From Costertonia aggregata (lineage in GTDB: Bacteria > Bacteroidota > Bacteroidia > Flavobacteriales > Flavobacteriaceae): a stretch of DNA of 64,000 bases. The stretch is from positions 3,574,001-3,638,000 of the forward strand of contig NZ_CP058595.1 of NCBI RefSeq assembly GCF_013402795.1, in the 5' to 3' direction. This document shows, in pieces, positions 36,951 through 44,517 of the stretch (its first letter is position 1; each line of letters begins with the position of its first letter). The notes under the pieces were generated by a model. It saw only the letters and a program-made list of their open reading frames with translations. It was not told the origin of the DNA and did no database searches. The translations under genes and the position numbers were made by a program.

Positions 36951-37670
36951 CTAACGTTTTTTTATTAACCGAAACGTTTCCGTACTGTCTGAGTGTGAAA
37001 ATGAAATAAAATCTTTGGAATACCTTCTTTCAATAGTAATTGCGGTATCTGTCACTTTTAATAATTTCCACTTTTTTTGATATCCAACAAATTCTGTATA
37101 AAGACTTTCTTTCATTATCATATAGGACAAAGAGTTGTCCAGTTGTATTGTGGTCGAATCAATTCCCAGGCAGTAACTAGTTAATTTGTTTTTGGAAATT
37201 TCATAGTATGGTGGCCATATTGTATCATGCTCGGGAAATCTTGCTGGGGGCGGGGGTATGTTAGAATTCTCAACACCCGCCCAGCGTTCTTCAGTCCATT
37301 TTCCTAGAATTTTGTCCAGCTTCCATTTTGGCAGTTTTTCCTCTAATCTTAATTTAGTATCTCTTTCCCCAATACTAAGTCCTATTATCGTTGAGTCATT
37401 TTCTTCATAAAGAGGAATAGTCATATGAGCCAACATTAGGATATTAGCTTTTTCAAAATTAATTAATCTCCAAGGTCGATTATATTGATTCCAATCTAGA
37501 ATATTGCAAGTTGAGTCCATAAATTGGACTGTTAGAGTTCCTTTACCCTTTTCTGGATTCAAAACAAAAGTTCTTCCTTTAAGGTTTATTTTTTCTGTCA
37601 ACTTTTCTTTTTCCATATTGCTTTTACAGGATAGAACAAGAAGTATTGTCAATAGTGAAAATCTTTTCAT
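36951..37670 (-). CDS. Hypothetical lipoprotein
   Basis: A 239-aa exported lipoprotein (MKRFSLLTILLVLSC lipobox). I do not recognise the family. After a Lys/Glu-rich linker comes a domain with LKGRTFVLNPEKGKGTLTVQF and PWRLINFEKANILMLAHM, then a PPPPARFPEHDTIWPPYYEI stretch and a YQKKWKLLKVTDTAITIERR ending. This resembles small lipocalin-like or immunity-type lipoproteins only loosely. The gene is clearly more AT-rich than the leu or uvrA genes, in keeping with the accessory stretch that begins here. Confidence 0.7.
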   Translation of the reverse strand: MKRFSLLTILLVLSCKSNMEKEKLTEKINLKGRTFVLNPEKGKGTLTVQFMDSTCNILDWNQYNRPWRLINFEKANILMLAHMTIPLYEENDSTIIGLSIGERDTKLRLEEKLPKWKLDKILGKWTEERWAGVENSNIPPPPARFPEHDTIWPPYYEISKNKLTSYCLGIDSTTIQLDNSLSYMIMKESLYTEFVGYQKKWKLLKVTDTAITIERRYSKDFISFSHSDSTETFRLIKKR

Positions 37671-37685
37671 CTGTAAATGTTAGTT

Positions 37686-37949
37686 AACATATCGGATATA
37701 AATCTGTTTTAATTGTTTACACCCAACGATAACGAAGTTCAAGAATTTTAACGTTGTAGTCAAGCAATTTGCCTATTGGGTTATACAAAGTTTTGAACAT
37801 ACTTACTTTGGCATTCATATATTTCTTGATGTAAGTGAATGTGTATTTGGCCTGTACCAATCACCTTAGCATAAAACTTTAATGGTATGGGCAAATCTGA
37901 AAGATTTTGGGACAAGCTTTCAAAGGATTACGATACAAAGGCCAAAGAC
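37686..37949 (+). repeat. Direct repeat, left copy (~264 bp)
   Basis: Nearly matches 39760-40027, beginning AACATATCGGATATAAATCT and running through the upstream region and first ~21 codons of the methyltransferase gene. The two copies lie about 2.07 kb apart in the same orientation and bracket the IS110 remnant and the HEPN/ParB-like gene pair. Divergence is scattered substitutions and small indels, so the duplication is not recent. Confidence 0.9.
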
Positions 37950-37950
37950 A
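37887..37950 (+). pseudogene. 5' fragment of a SAM-dependent methyltransferase
   Basis: ATG at 37887 opens MGKSERFWDKLSKDYDTKAKD, matching the first 21 residues of the intact methyltransferase at 39965 except Gly for Ser at position 2. Homology ends abruptly at about 37950, where transposase-like sequence begins. It is a truncated, non-functional copy. Confidence 0.85.
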
Positions 37951-38306
37951 GCCTTGTTCTTAATGGTTGTCACCGACGGTTTTTCCAAGTTTGAGATGCG
38001 GCACAGCTTTGTAGTTATGTTGGCATAACTCCAACGATAAGAGAGTCAGGGAGCAGCGTTAGAGGTCGTTCACGAATAAGTAAGGTAGGTAATGGAAAAC
38101 TGCGCAACCTATTGTTTCTATGCTCTTTCAATGCCTGTAAGCACAACAAGGCATGTACGGCGGTTTATGATCGGATAGTAAACAAAGGGAAAAGCAAGAA
38201 GCTTGCTTTGATAGCAGTATCCAACAAACTGCTTAAACAGTGTTTTGCCATTGCAAAATCTGGCAGGCCATATGACGAAACTTACGTTTCGATATTGCCA
38301 AGATAA
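37951..38306 (+). pseudogene. Remnant of an IS110-family transposase (C-terminal part)
   Basis: Conceptual translation gives LMVVTDGFSKFE, then after a one-base deletion near 37996, AAQLCSYVGITPTIRESGSS and RISKVGNGKLRN. The rest runs on as LCSFNACKHNKACTAVYDRI and KKLALIAVSNKLLKQCFAI to a stop at 38306. This is the C-terminal Transposase_20 domain of IS110/IS116/IS902 elements. The N-terminal DEDD catalytic half is missing, so the element is dead. It is fused directly to the truncated methyltransferase start. Confidence 0.85.
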
Positions 38307-38407
38307 ATCAGGAAAAAAATAGAATAAAAAAGCTCAAAGAACCAAGTTATTGAATCTATGAGCCTAAAATGATAATATCTCAGATTAAGGAATAATTTGT
38401 TTGTTTT

Positions 38408-38992
38408 TTATCTCAGTTCTTTGTTGTGCTTTCGTACTCTCATTGAATATACTTTATGTTTTTTCGCTATTCGAACATTTCCGAGTTCATTTATTCTTTT
38501 TATAGATTTCAAATAACCTAATCTAGAGTGACCTTCTATTAATTGAAATTCATTACTAACCTCACTCCATTTTGGTATTTCGTCATTGATAGACTTTGTA
38601 TCAAGAATGATTGGCGGAATTCTCCAAGTTCCATTTTCTTTCCAGTAATCTAAATCCTTTTCTCTGCAAGAAAATTGATTTAAGTCATTGTAACTTGCTC
38701 TTGATTCAAAAAATTCTCTAAAATCCTCGATAACATATAATTTCTCAAGTTGACTATATTTCCATTCTATAAGTTCAAATTCAATATATTCGTAATTCAT
38801 CCAAGCGTAATTTCTAATAGTATGGTAATCGTTGTGCAGTGGGTGAATCCATTGTTCAAATACTTCTTTAGGGAAATCTTTAAACTCGATCTTATTCTTT
38901 ATTCGGTCATAATAATCATCAAACCATTCAGAATTTCCTTTTGAATCTTCATTTGGTTTTAAATCTGCCCAAGTTTTATTAATAAGAATCAT
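38408..38992 (-). CDS. ParB/Srx-like-fold protein of unknown function
   Basis: A 194-aa soluble protein. The N-terminal half is helical and aromatic-rich (EVFEQWIHPLHNDYHTIRNY near 43, then AWMNYEYIEFELIEW). The C-terminal half carries WRIPPIILDTKSI (123-135) and FQLIEGHSRLGYLKSI (149-164). The PPIIL strand plus the LIEGHSRL motif matches the pattern of ParB/sulfiredoxin-like domains, where the GHxR motif binds a nucleotide. I know of widespread unnamed proteins with this layout but no established function. It lies 17 nt downstream of the HEPN-like gene in the same direction, so the two are very likely one operon. The gene is AT-rich compared with core genes. Confidence 0.7.
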   Translation of the reverse strand: MILINKTWADLKPNEDSKGNSEWFDDYYDRIKNKIEFKDFPKEVFEQWIHPLHNDYHTIRNYAWMNYEYIEFELIEWKYSQLEKLYVIEDFREFFESRASYNDLNQFSCREKDLDYWKENGTWRIPPIILDTKSINDEIPKWSEVSNEFQLIEGHSRLGYLKSIKRINELGNVRIAKKHKVYSMRVRKHNKELR

Positions 38993-39009
38993 AAATGGTT
39001 AAGTGTGAA

Positions 39010-39735
39010 TTATTTTGTAGTGAATTCAATGAGTTTGTCACCAATTAATATTGCACCATTTCTGATTTTATTTATTATTTGATATTCTTTAAAATATTTT
39101 CCTTGATTATTAAAAATCTTGCTGATTACTTTTGCAATTACAATTGATAAAATTTCCTCAACTAATTCATTAAATTCATTTATTGCTTTTTCAAGGTCAT
39201 AATTTTCAAAATCGTTCTGATTTCTTAAGAGTCGAATTTTTCCACGCTCTAATTCAGGTCTTGAAATTTCATAAACGTCAAATTTGTGTTCAGAGTCGTC
39301 TCTAGTAGATAAAAAATTTGCTGAATGAGCTCCAATTTTATTTCGGATAATTATTAATTCAGAGTCAGTTAGCTTTTTTATGTGTTCTTTCTTTTTTTCT
39401 ACTTTATGTATTTCTAATAAGTTTTCTACAGCTAACTTTTGCTGATATGTTGCATTTAAAAGTCCATATAATCTTAAGTATCTTTCTCCGATATCTCTGT
39501 GTCTTGAAGGTCCTTGTAAATCGAATTCTTTAAAAGACTTTTTAGCAAGTTCGGTGTCATCAATTACATAGAATGCATTTAATAAAATATTCCATCCAAA
39601 TTTTTTTTCAAATCCATAAAAATCTTTAACATCATTTCGGAAAGTTGTTTCGCAGTTTTCTCCATCCCATTTTAATGAGAAATCACTTAATATCTCCTTT
39701 TGAAGATTGTTATATTTTTCAATTATAGTTTCCAT
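39010..39735 (-). CDS. HEPN-like protein (candidate RNase toxin or sensor)
   Basis: A 241-aa, almost entirely helical, Lys/Glu-rich and AT-rich soluble protein. I do not recognise a named family. Residues 131-137 (RNKIGAH) fit the R-x(4-6)-H motif of HEPN ribonucleases, with a polar residue right after the Arg as is usual, set in a helix preceded by LTDSELIII. HEPN proteins are typically metal-independent RNases in toxin-antitoxin, abortive infection and CRISPR effectors. The catalytic assignment is inference from the motif and helical context. First gene of a two-gene operon with the ParB-like protein. Confidence 0.65.
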   Translation of the reverse strand: METIIEKYNNLQKEILSDFSLKWDGENCETTFRNDVKDFYGFEKKFGWNILLNAFYVIDDTELAKKSFKEFDLQGPSRHRDIGERYLRLYGLLNATYQQKLAVENLLEIHKVEKKKEHIKKLTDSELIIIRNKIGAHSANFLSTRDDSEHKFDVYEISRPELERGKIRLLRNQNDFENYDLEKAINEFNELVEEILSIVIAKVISKIFNNQGKYFKEYQIINKIRNGAILIGDKLIEFTTK

Positions 39736-39759
39736 TTTTGGTTTTCAGGTATGAAGCAC

Positions 39760-40027
39760 AACATATCGGATATAAATCTGTTTTAATTGTTTATATCCAA
39801 TCGATAACGAAGTTTAAGAATTTTAAAGCTATAGTCAAGTATTCTGCCTACTGGGTTATACAAAGTTTTGAACATACTTTACTCTTTTGCGTTCTTCTGT
39901 TTCTTGATGCAAATCAATGTGTATTTGGCCTGTACCAGTCACCTTTGCACAAAACTTTAATGGTATGAGCAAATCTGAAAGATTTTGGGACAAGCTTTCA
40001 AAGGATTACGATACAAAGGCAAAGGAC
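39760..40027 (+). repeat. Direct repeat, right copy (~268 bp)
   Basis: Partner of 37686-37949. It comprises the upstream region of the intact methyltransferase and its first codons. In the left copy the alternative in-frame ATG region upstream (39917 here) meets a stop, which supports the start at 39965. Confidence 0.9.
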
Positions 40028-40600
40028 AAGACGTTTGAGCAAATACTGCGCAGAACCCCTAAATACTTGCACTCCGAAGCCGTTGTGTTGGATTTTGGCT
40101 GCGCTACCGGATTATACGCCTTTGCTTTTGCCGATGCGGTCAAAACTGTTTACGCCTTTGATACATCTACCAAAATGATACTAAAGGCAAAAAACATGGC
40201 AGAAAAAAACGGGAACCATACCCTTATTTTTTCGCAAACGACCTTATTTGATGACCGATATAAAGAAGGCAGTTTTGATATTATTCTGGGTTTTAACATT
40301 CTGCTTTACTTTAAGGATATTGAAAACGTATTGGCCCGAATGCATAGGCTCTTAAAACCCAACGGTCTCATTATTACATCAACGGCCTGTTTAAAAGAAA
40401 AAAGGACATGTATCGGAATTTTATCAGGCACCATTATTCATGTGCTGAAAAAAATCGGGGTGTTGCCCTATTTGAATTTTTTGAAAATGGGGGAATTGAA
40501 AACGTTGATCATTAAAAGTGGGTTCACTATAATCGAATCAGAAGTATTGATAGAAAAACCCGCAACGGAATATTTTATCGTCGCAAAAAAAGAACCGTAA
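39965..40600 (+). CDS. Class I SAM-dependent methyltransferase
   Basis: A 211-aa cytoplasmic enzyme from the ATG at 39965 (MSKSERFWDKLSKDYDT). The SAM-binding motif I is VVLDFGCATGLYAFAF near residue 41, followed by the acidic strand end VYAFDTS. FDIILGFNILLYFKDIENV near 108 is motif IV and LLKPNGLIITSTACL is motif V/VI. The substrate is unknown; small-molecule or quinone-type methyltransferases share this layout. The duplicated 5' part at 37.9 kb marks the original locus or a copy of it. Array 2 follows 30 nt downstream. Confidence 0.9.
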   Translation: MSKSERFWDKLSKDYDTKAKDKTFEQILRRTPKYLHSEAVVLDFGCATGLYAFAFADAVKTVYAFDTSTKMILKAKNMAEKNGNHTLIFSQTTLFDDRYKEGSFDIILGFNILLYFKDIENVLARMHRLLKPNGLIITSTACLKEKRTCIGILSGTIIHVLKKIGVLPYLNFLKMGELKTLIIKSGFTIIESEVLIEKPATEYFIVAKKEP

Positions 40601-40630
40601 TTACCCTTGTAGTCGCTATCAAGCGTATTT

Positions 40631-41060
40631 CGTAATTTCGGACGCAGTGAGAAATCTAATTATGAGTTCCGGAAACGGGATTCCTCGTCGCTTCGCTCTG
40701 TCGGAATGACAAGCTGTTTCCCATGGAATATTGGATTCATAACGGTAATAGTATATTCCATGATTTTGACAGGCATACCCTACTGTCAATTTAAATGTAG
40801 GGCTATCATGTCATTTCGAACGCAGTGAGAAATCTCCTTATGAGTCCCGGCAACGGGATTCCTCGTCGCTTCGCTCTGTCGGAATGACAAGCCGTTTCCA
40901 ATGGAATATTGGGTTCATAACAGTAGATTATATGATTTTGATGGGCATACCTTACTGTCAATTTAAATGTAGGGCTATCATGTCATTTCGAACGCAGTGA
41001 GAAATCTCTTTATGAGTCCTGGCAACGGGATTCCTCGTCGCTCCGTTCTTTCGGAATGAT
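40631..41060 (+). repeat. Array 2 of ~80-bp palindromic repeats (three copies)
   Basis: Copies at about 40631-40710, 40809-40888 and 40981-41060, in the same orientation as array 1, period 172-178 nt. Spacers (for example TTTAAATGTAGGGCTATCAT and the preceding GGCATACC tail) closely match the array 1 spacer at 34797-34887. They include the decayed ykuD 3'-end sequence, although no ykuD gene is adjacent here. Like array 1 it lies between convergent genes. It accounts for the 482-bp stretch 40601-41082. Confidence 0.9.
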
Positions 41061-41082
41061 GGTAATACCCAAGCAGGTCAAA

Positions 41083-41661
41083 CTATTGTTTTTGTACAAT
41101 TCTTTTTCGAATACGGCTAAGGGTTTCCGGTTGTACGCCCAAATAACTTGCCAATTGATATTGTGGTACCCTGTTGATCAAACCGGGCCTTTGCTCCAAT
41201 ATGTCCAGATACTTTTCTTCGGGACTTTTGCGCATAAACTTTTCTAGCGCATCGGCTTTTTCTCCCATCATTTTCTCGAATTCAATACGGCAGATAGCCT
41301 CAAAACGAGGGAATTTTTTGTACAATGCCGCCTCTTTTTCGGCATTCAATACGGCCACCGTTGTTTTTTCGGTACAACAAAAGAAATAATCAGAAGGTTT
41401 TTGATGTGAAAGGCTATTGAAATCGGCAGCGGAATATCCTTCCGTAAAAAAGTCGGAAGTGATTTCCTCGCCATCGGCTATCGAATATTTTCTGATACAC
41501 CCTTTAATCACAAGATAAGCATCTTTTGCTATCTGCCCTTGTTTAAGCAAATACGTATTGGTTTCATAGGTTTTTATGGGAAAACTTTCCGCAATGGCCA
41601 AAATTTCCGATTCGGATAATTGGGTGAACTGTTTCATTTGTTCAACTAGGATATGGGCCAT
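41083..41661 (-). CDS. Crp/Fnr family transcription regulator
   Basis: A 192-aa regulator. Residues about 1-115 form the cyclic-nucleotide-binding beta-roll (TYLLKQGQIAKDAYLVIKGC near 38). The C-terminus has an HTH (QYQLASYLGVQPETLSRIRK near 165-185). The FFTEGYSAADFNSL region and lack of Fnr-type cysteine clusters are typical of the Bacteroidota Crp group whose ligand is not known. It lies upstream of, and in the same orientation as, no operon partner; the polytopic pair at 41.9-43.1 kb is separated by 235 nt. Confidence 0.92.
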   Translation of the reverse strand: MAHILVEQMKQFTQLSESEILAIAESFPIKTYETNTYLLKQGQIAKDAYLVIKGCIRKYSIADGEEITSDFFTEGYSAADFNSLSHQKPSDYFFCCTEKTTVAVLNAEKEAALYKKFPRFEAICRIEFEKMMGEKADALEKFMRKSPEEKYLDILEQRPGLINRVPQYQLASYLGVQPETLSRIRKRIVQKQ

Positions 41662-41896
41662 AAGGTTTGTTTGCGTAACGATATTTATTTGATAGTCGGC
41701 AATTCCGTTTCCAATTTAATTGACTGAAAAAAGTAGCGCCGAATATCGCAGATAAAGATAATCAAGCATTTTTGTAATGAAACGGTCTAGTATCATTTTG
41801 AAGGTTGAAATTTTATTCCCGACGCAATTCGTATCGACTTCAATCATAAAACCCATTCAAGTTGACACGATTTCATATTGATGCATAACTAATCTA

Positions 41897-42697
41897 TCAA
41901 AATTGAATCAATGCAATACCCTGTTTGGCCTGATAAAAAGTAAAACCTATCCAAACGGCATACAGCAGTCCAAAAATACATACTGCAATATGTTTTTGTT
42001 TATAGGTAATCGTAGTCTTTTTTGATATTAGAAAGGCGAATAGGGGTACTATTTGTATAGCATGCAAACCAAAAAAATGGGCCACTCTTAAATCGCCGGC
42101 AATCGTACTCCAATTTAACAAAGGCAATCCTTCGCCACCATCGGTAACACCAACATTGTGTGCCATTTGACCTATCATTTGGCCACCTACCCAACTTCCA
42201 AAAAATACGATTGTCCAACCCATTACTATGGCCCACTGTATTGCTCTTTCCGTTTTTAACCTTAACCGTATGGTATCTATGATAAAGAGTAGCATAAGCA
42301 GTACATTAACCCCGATGAGTAATCCCATTGCGGCGAAAAGCAACCCGTCAAACAAAGAACTTTGATTGTAATGGGATTGTACCCCGCGTGATGCTTGAAA
42401 AACGATAATCCCTATCTCAAACAACAATGTAAACGATGTAAGGTTGTTTATTATGTTCTTCTTTATTTTACCATACGGATAAAGGGTTATTAGATAGCCT
42501 ACCGTTAATATGTAAATACCGCCAGAGATGGAAAACTTAAAGGGTTTTACCCAAACGTTCAGGCCCATGAGCATACGGTCATCAACCCAAAAACCGATGA
42601 AACATGCGGTTGCCAGTGCCAAATGTATAAGCACTATGCCGTATAATATGGGACTACTTTTCTTTACGGTACCGAATACGTGCTTTAAGTATTTCAT
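41897..42697 (-). CDS. Polytopic membrane protein of unknown function
   Basis: A 266-aa inner-membrane protein with about seven transmembrane helices, for example ILYGIVLIHLALATACFIGF, ISGGIYILTVGYLITLY and IAVCIFGLLYAVWIGFTFY. The interhelical segment RVAHFFGLHAIQIVPLFAFL has a histidine pair that could bind a cofactor, but that is speculation. Its ATG overlaps the stop of the ABA4-like gene (ATGA), so the two are translationally coupled and probably work together. Confidence 0.8.
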   Translation of the reverse strand: MKYLKHVFGTVKKSSPILYGIVLIHLALATACFIGFWVDDRMLMGLNVWVKPFKFSISGGIYILTVGYLITLYPYGKIKKNIINNLTSFTLLFEIGIIVFQASRGVQSHYNQSSLFDGLLFAAMGLLIGVNVLLMLLFIIDTIRLRLKTERAIQWAIVMGWTIVFFGSWVGGQMIGQMAHNVGVTDGGEGLPLLNWSTIAGDLRVAHFFGLHAIQIVPLFAFLISKKTTITYKQKHIAVCIFGLLYAVWIGFTFYQAKQGIALIQF

Positions 42698-43113
42698 GGG
42701 TTGATTTTTTTAAGTGATTTAATGGTCATAAACAATAAAAAACCGACGGGTCCCAACATAAATGTTAGCAATAGGCATGGTACTATCAACACGTGGTGGA
42801 TTCCCAATTTTTTATTTTCGTTTAAAATCCACATACCTATGAGAAGGTCAAAGGCGAGATAATGCACCCATCCGGCCAATACGGCATTCTCTTTGGTAAA
42901 TAATTCCATTACACTGGCGAGACTACCAAAATCCATACCTCCCGTGCGTATGGCTATACATATATAAATCGCATATACGATTGCCAAGAGCAAGGGTATT
43001 ATCTTAAAATCGATTAGGAAACGGGTTACTTTCCATTTGGGCAACACGATCATTAAAATCCACATGGGCAAGGCCGCCATGTTCACTATTGAAAAAACTT
43101 CGGTTGGTGTCAT
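42694..43113 (-). CDS. ABA4-like family membrane protein
   Basis: A 139-aa protein with four predicted transmembrane helices. It resembles the ABA4-like family, named after the plant protein needed for neoxanthin formation: LPMWILMIVLPKW at the start, and near residue 90 WVHYLAFDLLIGMWILNE, then PCLLLTFMLGPVGFLLF. Bacterial members have no proven role. No carotenoid synthesis genes are nearby. It is the first gene of a coupled pair with the 266-aa membrane protein. Confidence 0.82.
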   Translation of the reverse strand: MTPTEVFSIVNMAALPMWILMIVLPKWKVTRFLIDFKIIPLLLAIVYAIYICIAIRTGGMDFGSLASVMELFTKENAVLAGWVHYLAFDLLIGMWILNENKKLGIHHVLIVPCLLLTFMLGPVGFLLFMTIKSLKKINP

Positions 43114-43312
43114 ACTCTTGGTGTTTGGCTATTATTTAATCAGTGGTTCAAAAATGTGGATATTGGGCAACATACAAAATAAATTTACTCTCAACTGTTG
43201 ATAAATAGACTTGAACTGATAGTGCGCCGCTTCAATTGCCATTGAGATTGATACAATCGATACCTTTAAAATCCATCAAATTCTGTTACTTTGTATACTA
43301 TAAAAAATACAT

Positions 43313-44155
43313 ATGAAGACTCCGAACTGGCAAACTGCCCTAGAATTTGAGGATATTACCTATAAAAAAAGTAACAGTGTGGCACGTATTGCCTTTAATC
43401 GGCCAAACGTACGCAATGCGTTTCGCCCCAATACCACGAGTGAACTCATAAAGGCTTTTTATGATGCCCAAGAAGATACTTCAATTGGCGTAGTGTTGCT
43501 TTCCGCAGAAGGCCCATCCACCAAAGACGGTATCTGGTCTTTTTGTAGCGGTGGCGACCAAAAGGCAAGGGGGCACCAAGGCTACGTGGGGCAGGACGGA
43601 CAGCATCGTCTGAACATACTGGAAGTACAGCGAATGATTCGGTTTATGCCCAAGGCGGTCATTGCGGTAGTGCCCGGGTGGGCCGTTGGCGGCGGCCATA
43701 GCTTGCACGTTGTATGCGATATGACCTTGGCCAGTAAGGAACATGCCATTTTTAAACAGACCGATGCCGATGTCACCAGTTTTGATGGGGGGTACGGTTC
43801 GGCCTATTTGGCCAAAATGGTAGGGCAGAAAAAAGCTAGGGAAATCTTTTTCTTGGGACGTAATTACTCTGCGCAAGAGGCCTTTGAGATGGGCATGGTG
43901 AATGCTGTAATTCCACACGATGACCTAGAGGCTACCGCCTATCAATGGGCGCAGGAAATCCTGGAAAAATCCCCAACGTCTATAAAAATGTTGAAATTCG
44001 CCATGAACCTTACTGATGATGGTATGGTCGGGCAGCAAGTCTTTGCCGGTGAGGCCACACGCCTGGCGTATATGACCGATGAGGCCAAAGAGGGTAGGGA
44101 CGCCTTTTTGGAAAAGCGCAAACCTAATTTTGGCGAAAATAAATGGTTGCCTTGA
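43313..44155 (+). CDS. menB: 1,4-dihydroxy-2-naphthoyl-CoA synthase
   Basis: Crotonase-family enzyme that cyclises o-succinylbenzoyl-CoA in menaquinone synthesis. The 280-aa product carries the MenB-specific FCSGGDQKARG near residue 81, the oxyanion region PGWAVGGGHSLHVVCDMTL near 122 and TSFDGGYGSAYLAKMVGQKK near 156. It ends with GRDAFLEKRKPNF, as in known MenB proteins. No other men genes are in the window, so it is detached from the rest of the pathway here. Confidence 0.97.
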   Translation: MKTPNWQTALEFEDITYKKSNSVARIAFNRPNVRNAFRPNTTSELIKAFYDAQEDTSIGVVLLSAEGPSTKDGIWSFCSGGDQKARGHQGYVGQDGQHRLNILEVQRMIRFMPKAVIAVVPGWAVGGGHSLHVVCDMTLASKEHAIFKQTDADVTSFDGGYGSAYLAKMVGQKKAREIFFLGRNYSAQEAFEMGMVNAVIPHDDLEATAYQWAQEILEKSPTSIKMLKFAMNLTDDGMVGQQVFAGEATRLAYMTDEAKEGRDAFLEKRKPNFGENKWLP

Positions 44156-44305
44156 TTTGGTTTCCGGTTACTGTATCAGTTCGATACCGGTCGAGAACTT
44201 CTGAATAAAGCTCTATTTACCGATTCAACAAAACATTCTTCACCATTGTGAATACATCAGAAGTTACATATAAGTTAAGCCACAAAAGAGTTGATGTCCC
44301 AAACT

Positions 44306-44340
44306 AAAAAGAGTCCTCTCTTTCGATGAGGACTCTTTTA
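44306..44340. terminator. Rho-independent terminator between menB and the serine hydrolase
   Basis: Stem GAGTCCTC (44311-44318) / GAGGACTC (44328-44335), 9-nt loop, flanked by A5 and T4. It sits between two convergent genes and can act on both strands. The rest of 44156-44517 shows no gene I can support. Confidence 0.85.
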
Positions 44341-44517
44341 CGAGAACACTATATGAAAATGAAAAAATTAACTAATTCTTGTTTTATTTTTATTACACGG
44401 TAAACATACCAACATTCATTTGTAACTTGAAATTATTGTTGTGACATGCACCATAGCTGTTGTGAAACATCAATTGAACAAGGTTAGCCTTAAAAAAACA
44501 CCATCATTTATCAAAGC

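Noticed and set aside
36697-36954. 85-residue plus-strand ORF in the same spacer
   Set aside because: No recognisable domain or initiation signal, and it competes with the minus-strand frame; neither is supported.
38112-38306. Stand-alone 64-aa gene
   Set aside because: It is the in-frame end of the IS110 transposase remnant that begins at 37951, not an independent gene.
34521-41060. Regularly spaced repeats as a possible CRISPR array
   Set aside because: Units are ~80 bp with inverted ends, the spacers are similar to one another and derived from a gene end, and no cas genes are present.
42694-43113. Carotenoid biosynthesis gene
   Set aside because: The ABA4-like family name comes from plants; no crt genes lie nearby, so no pathway role is assigned.
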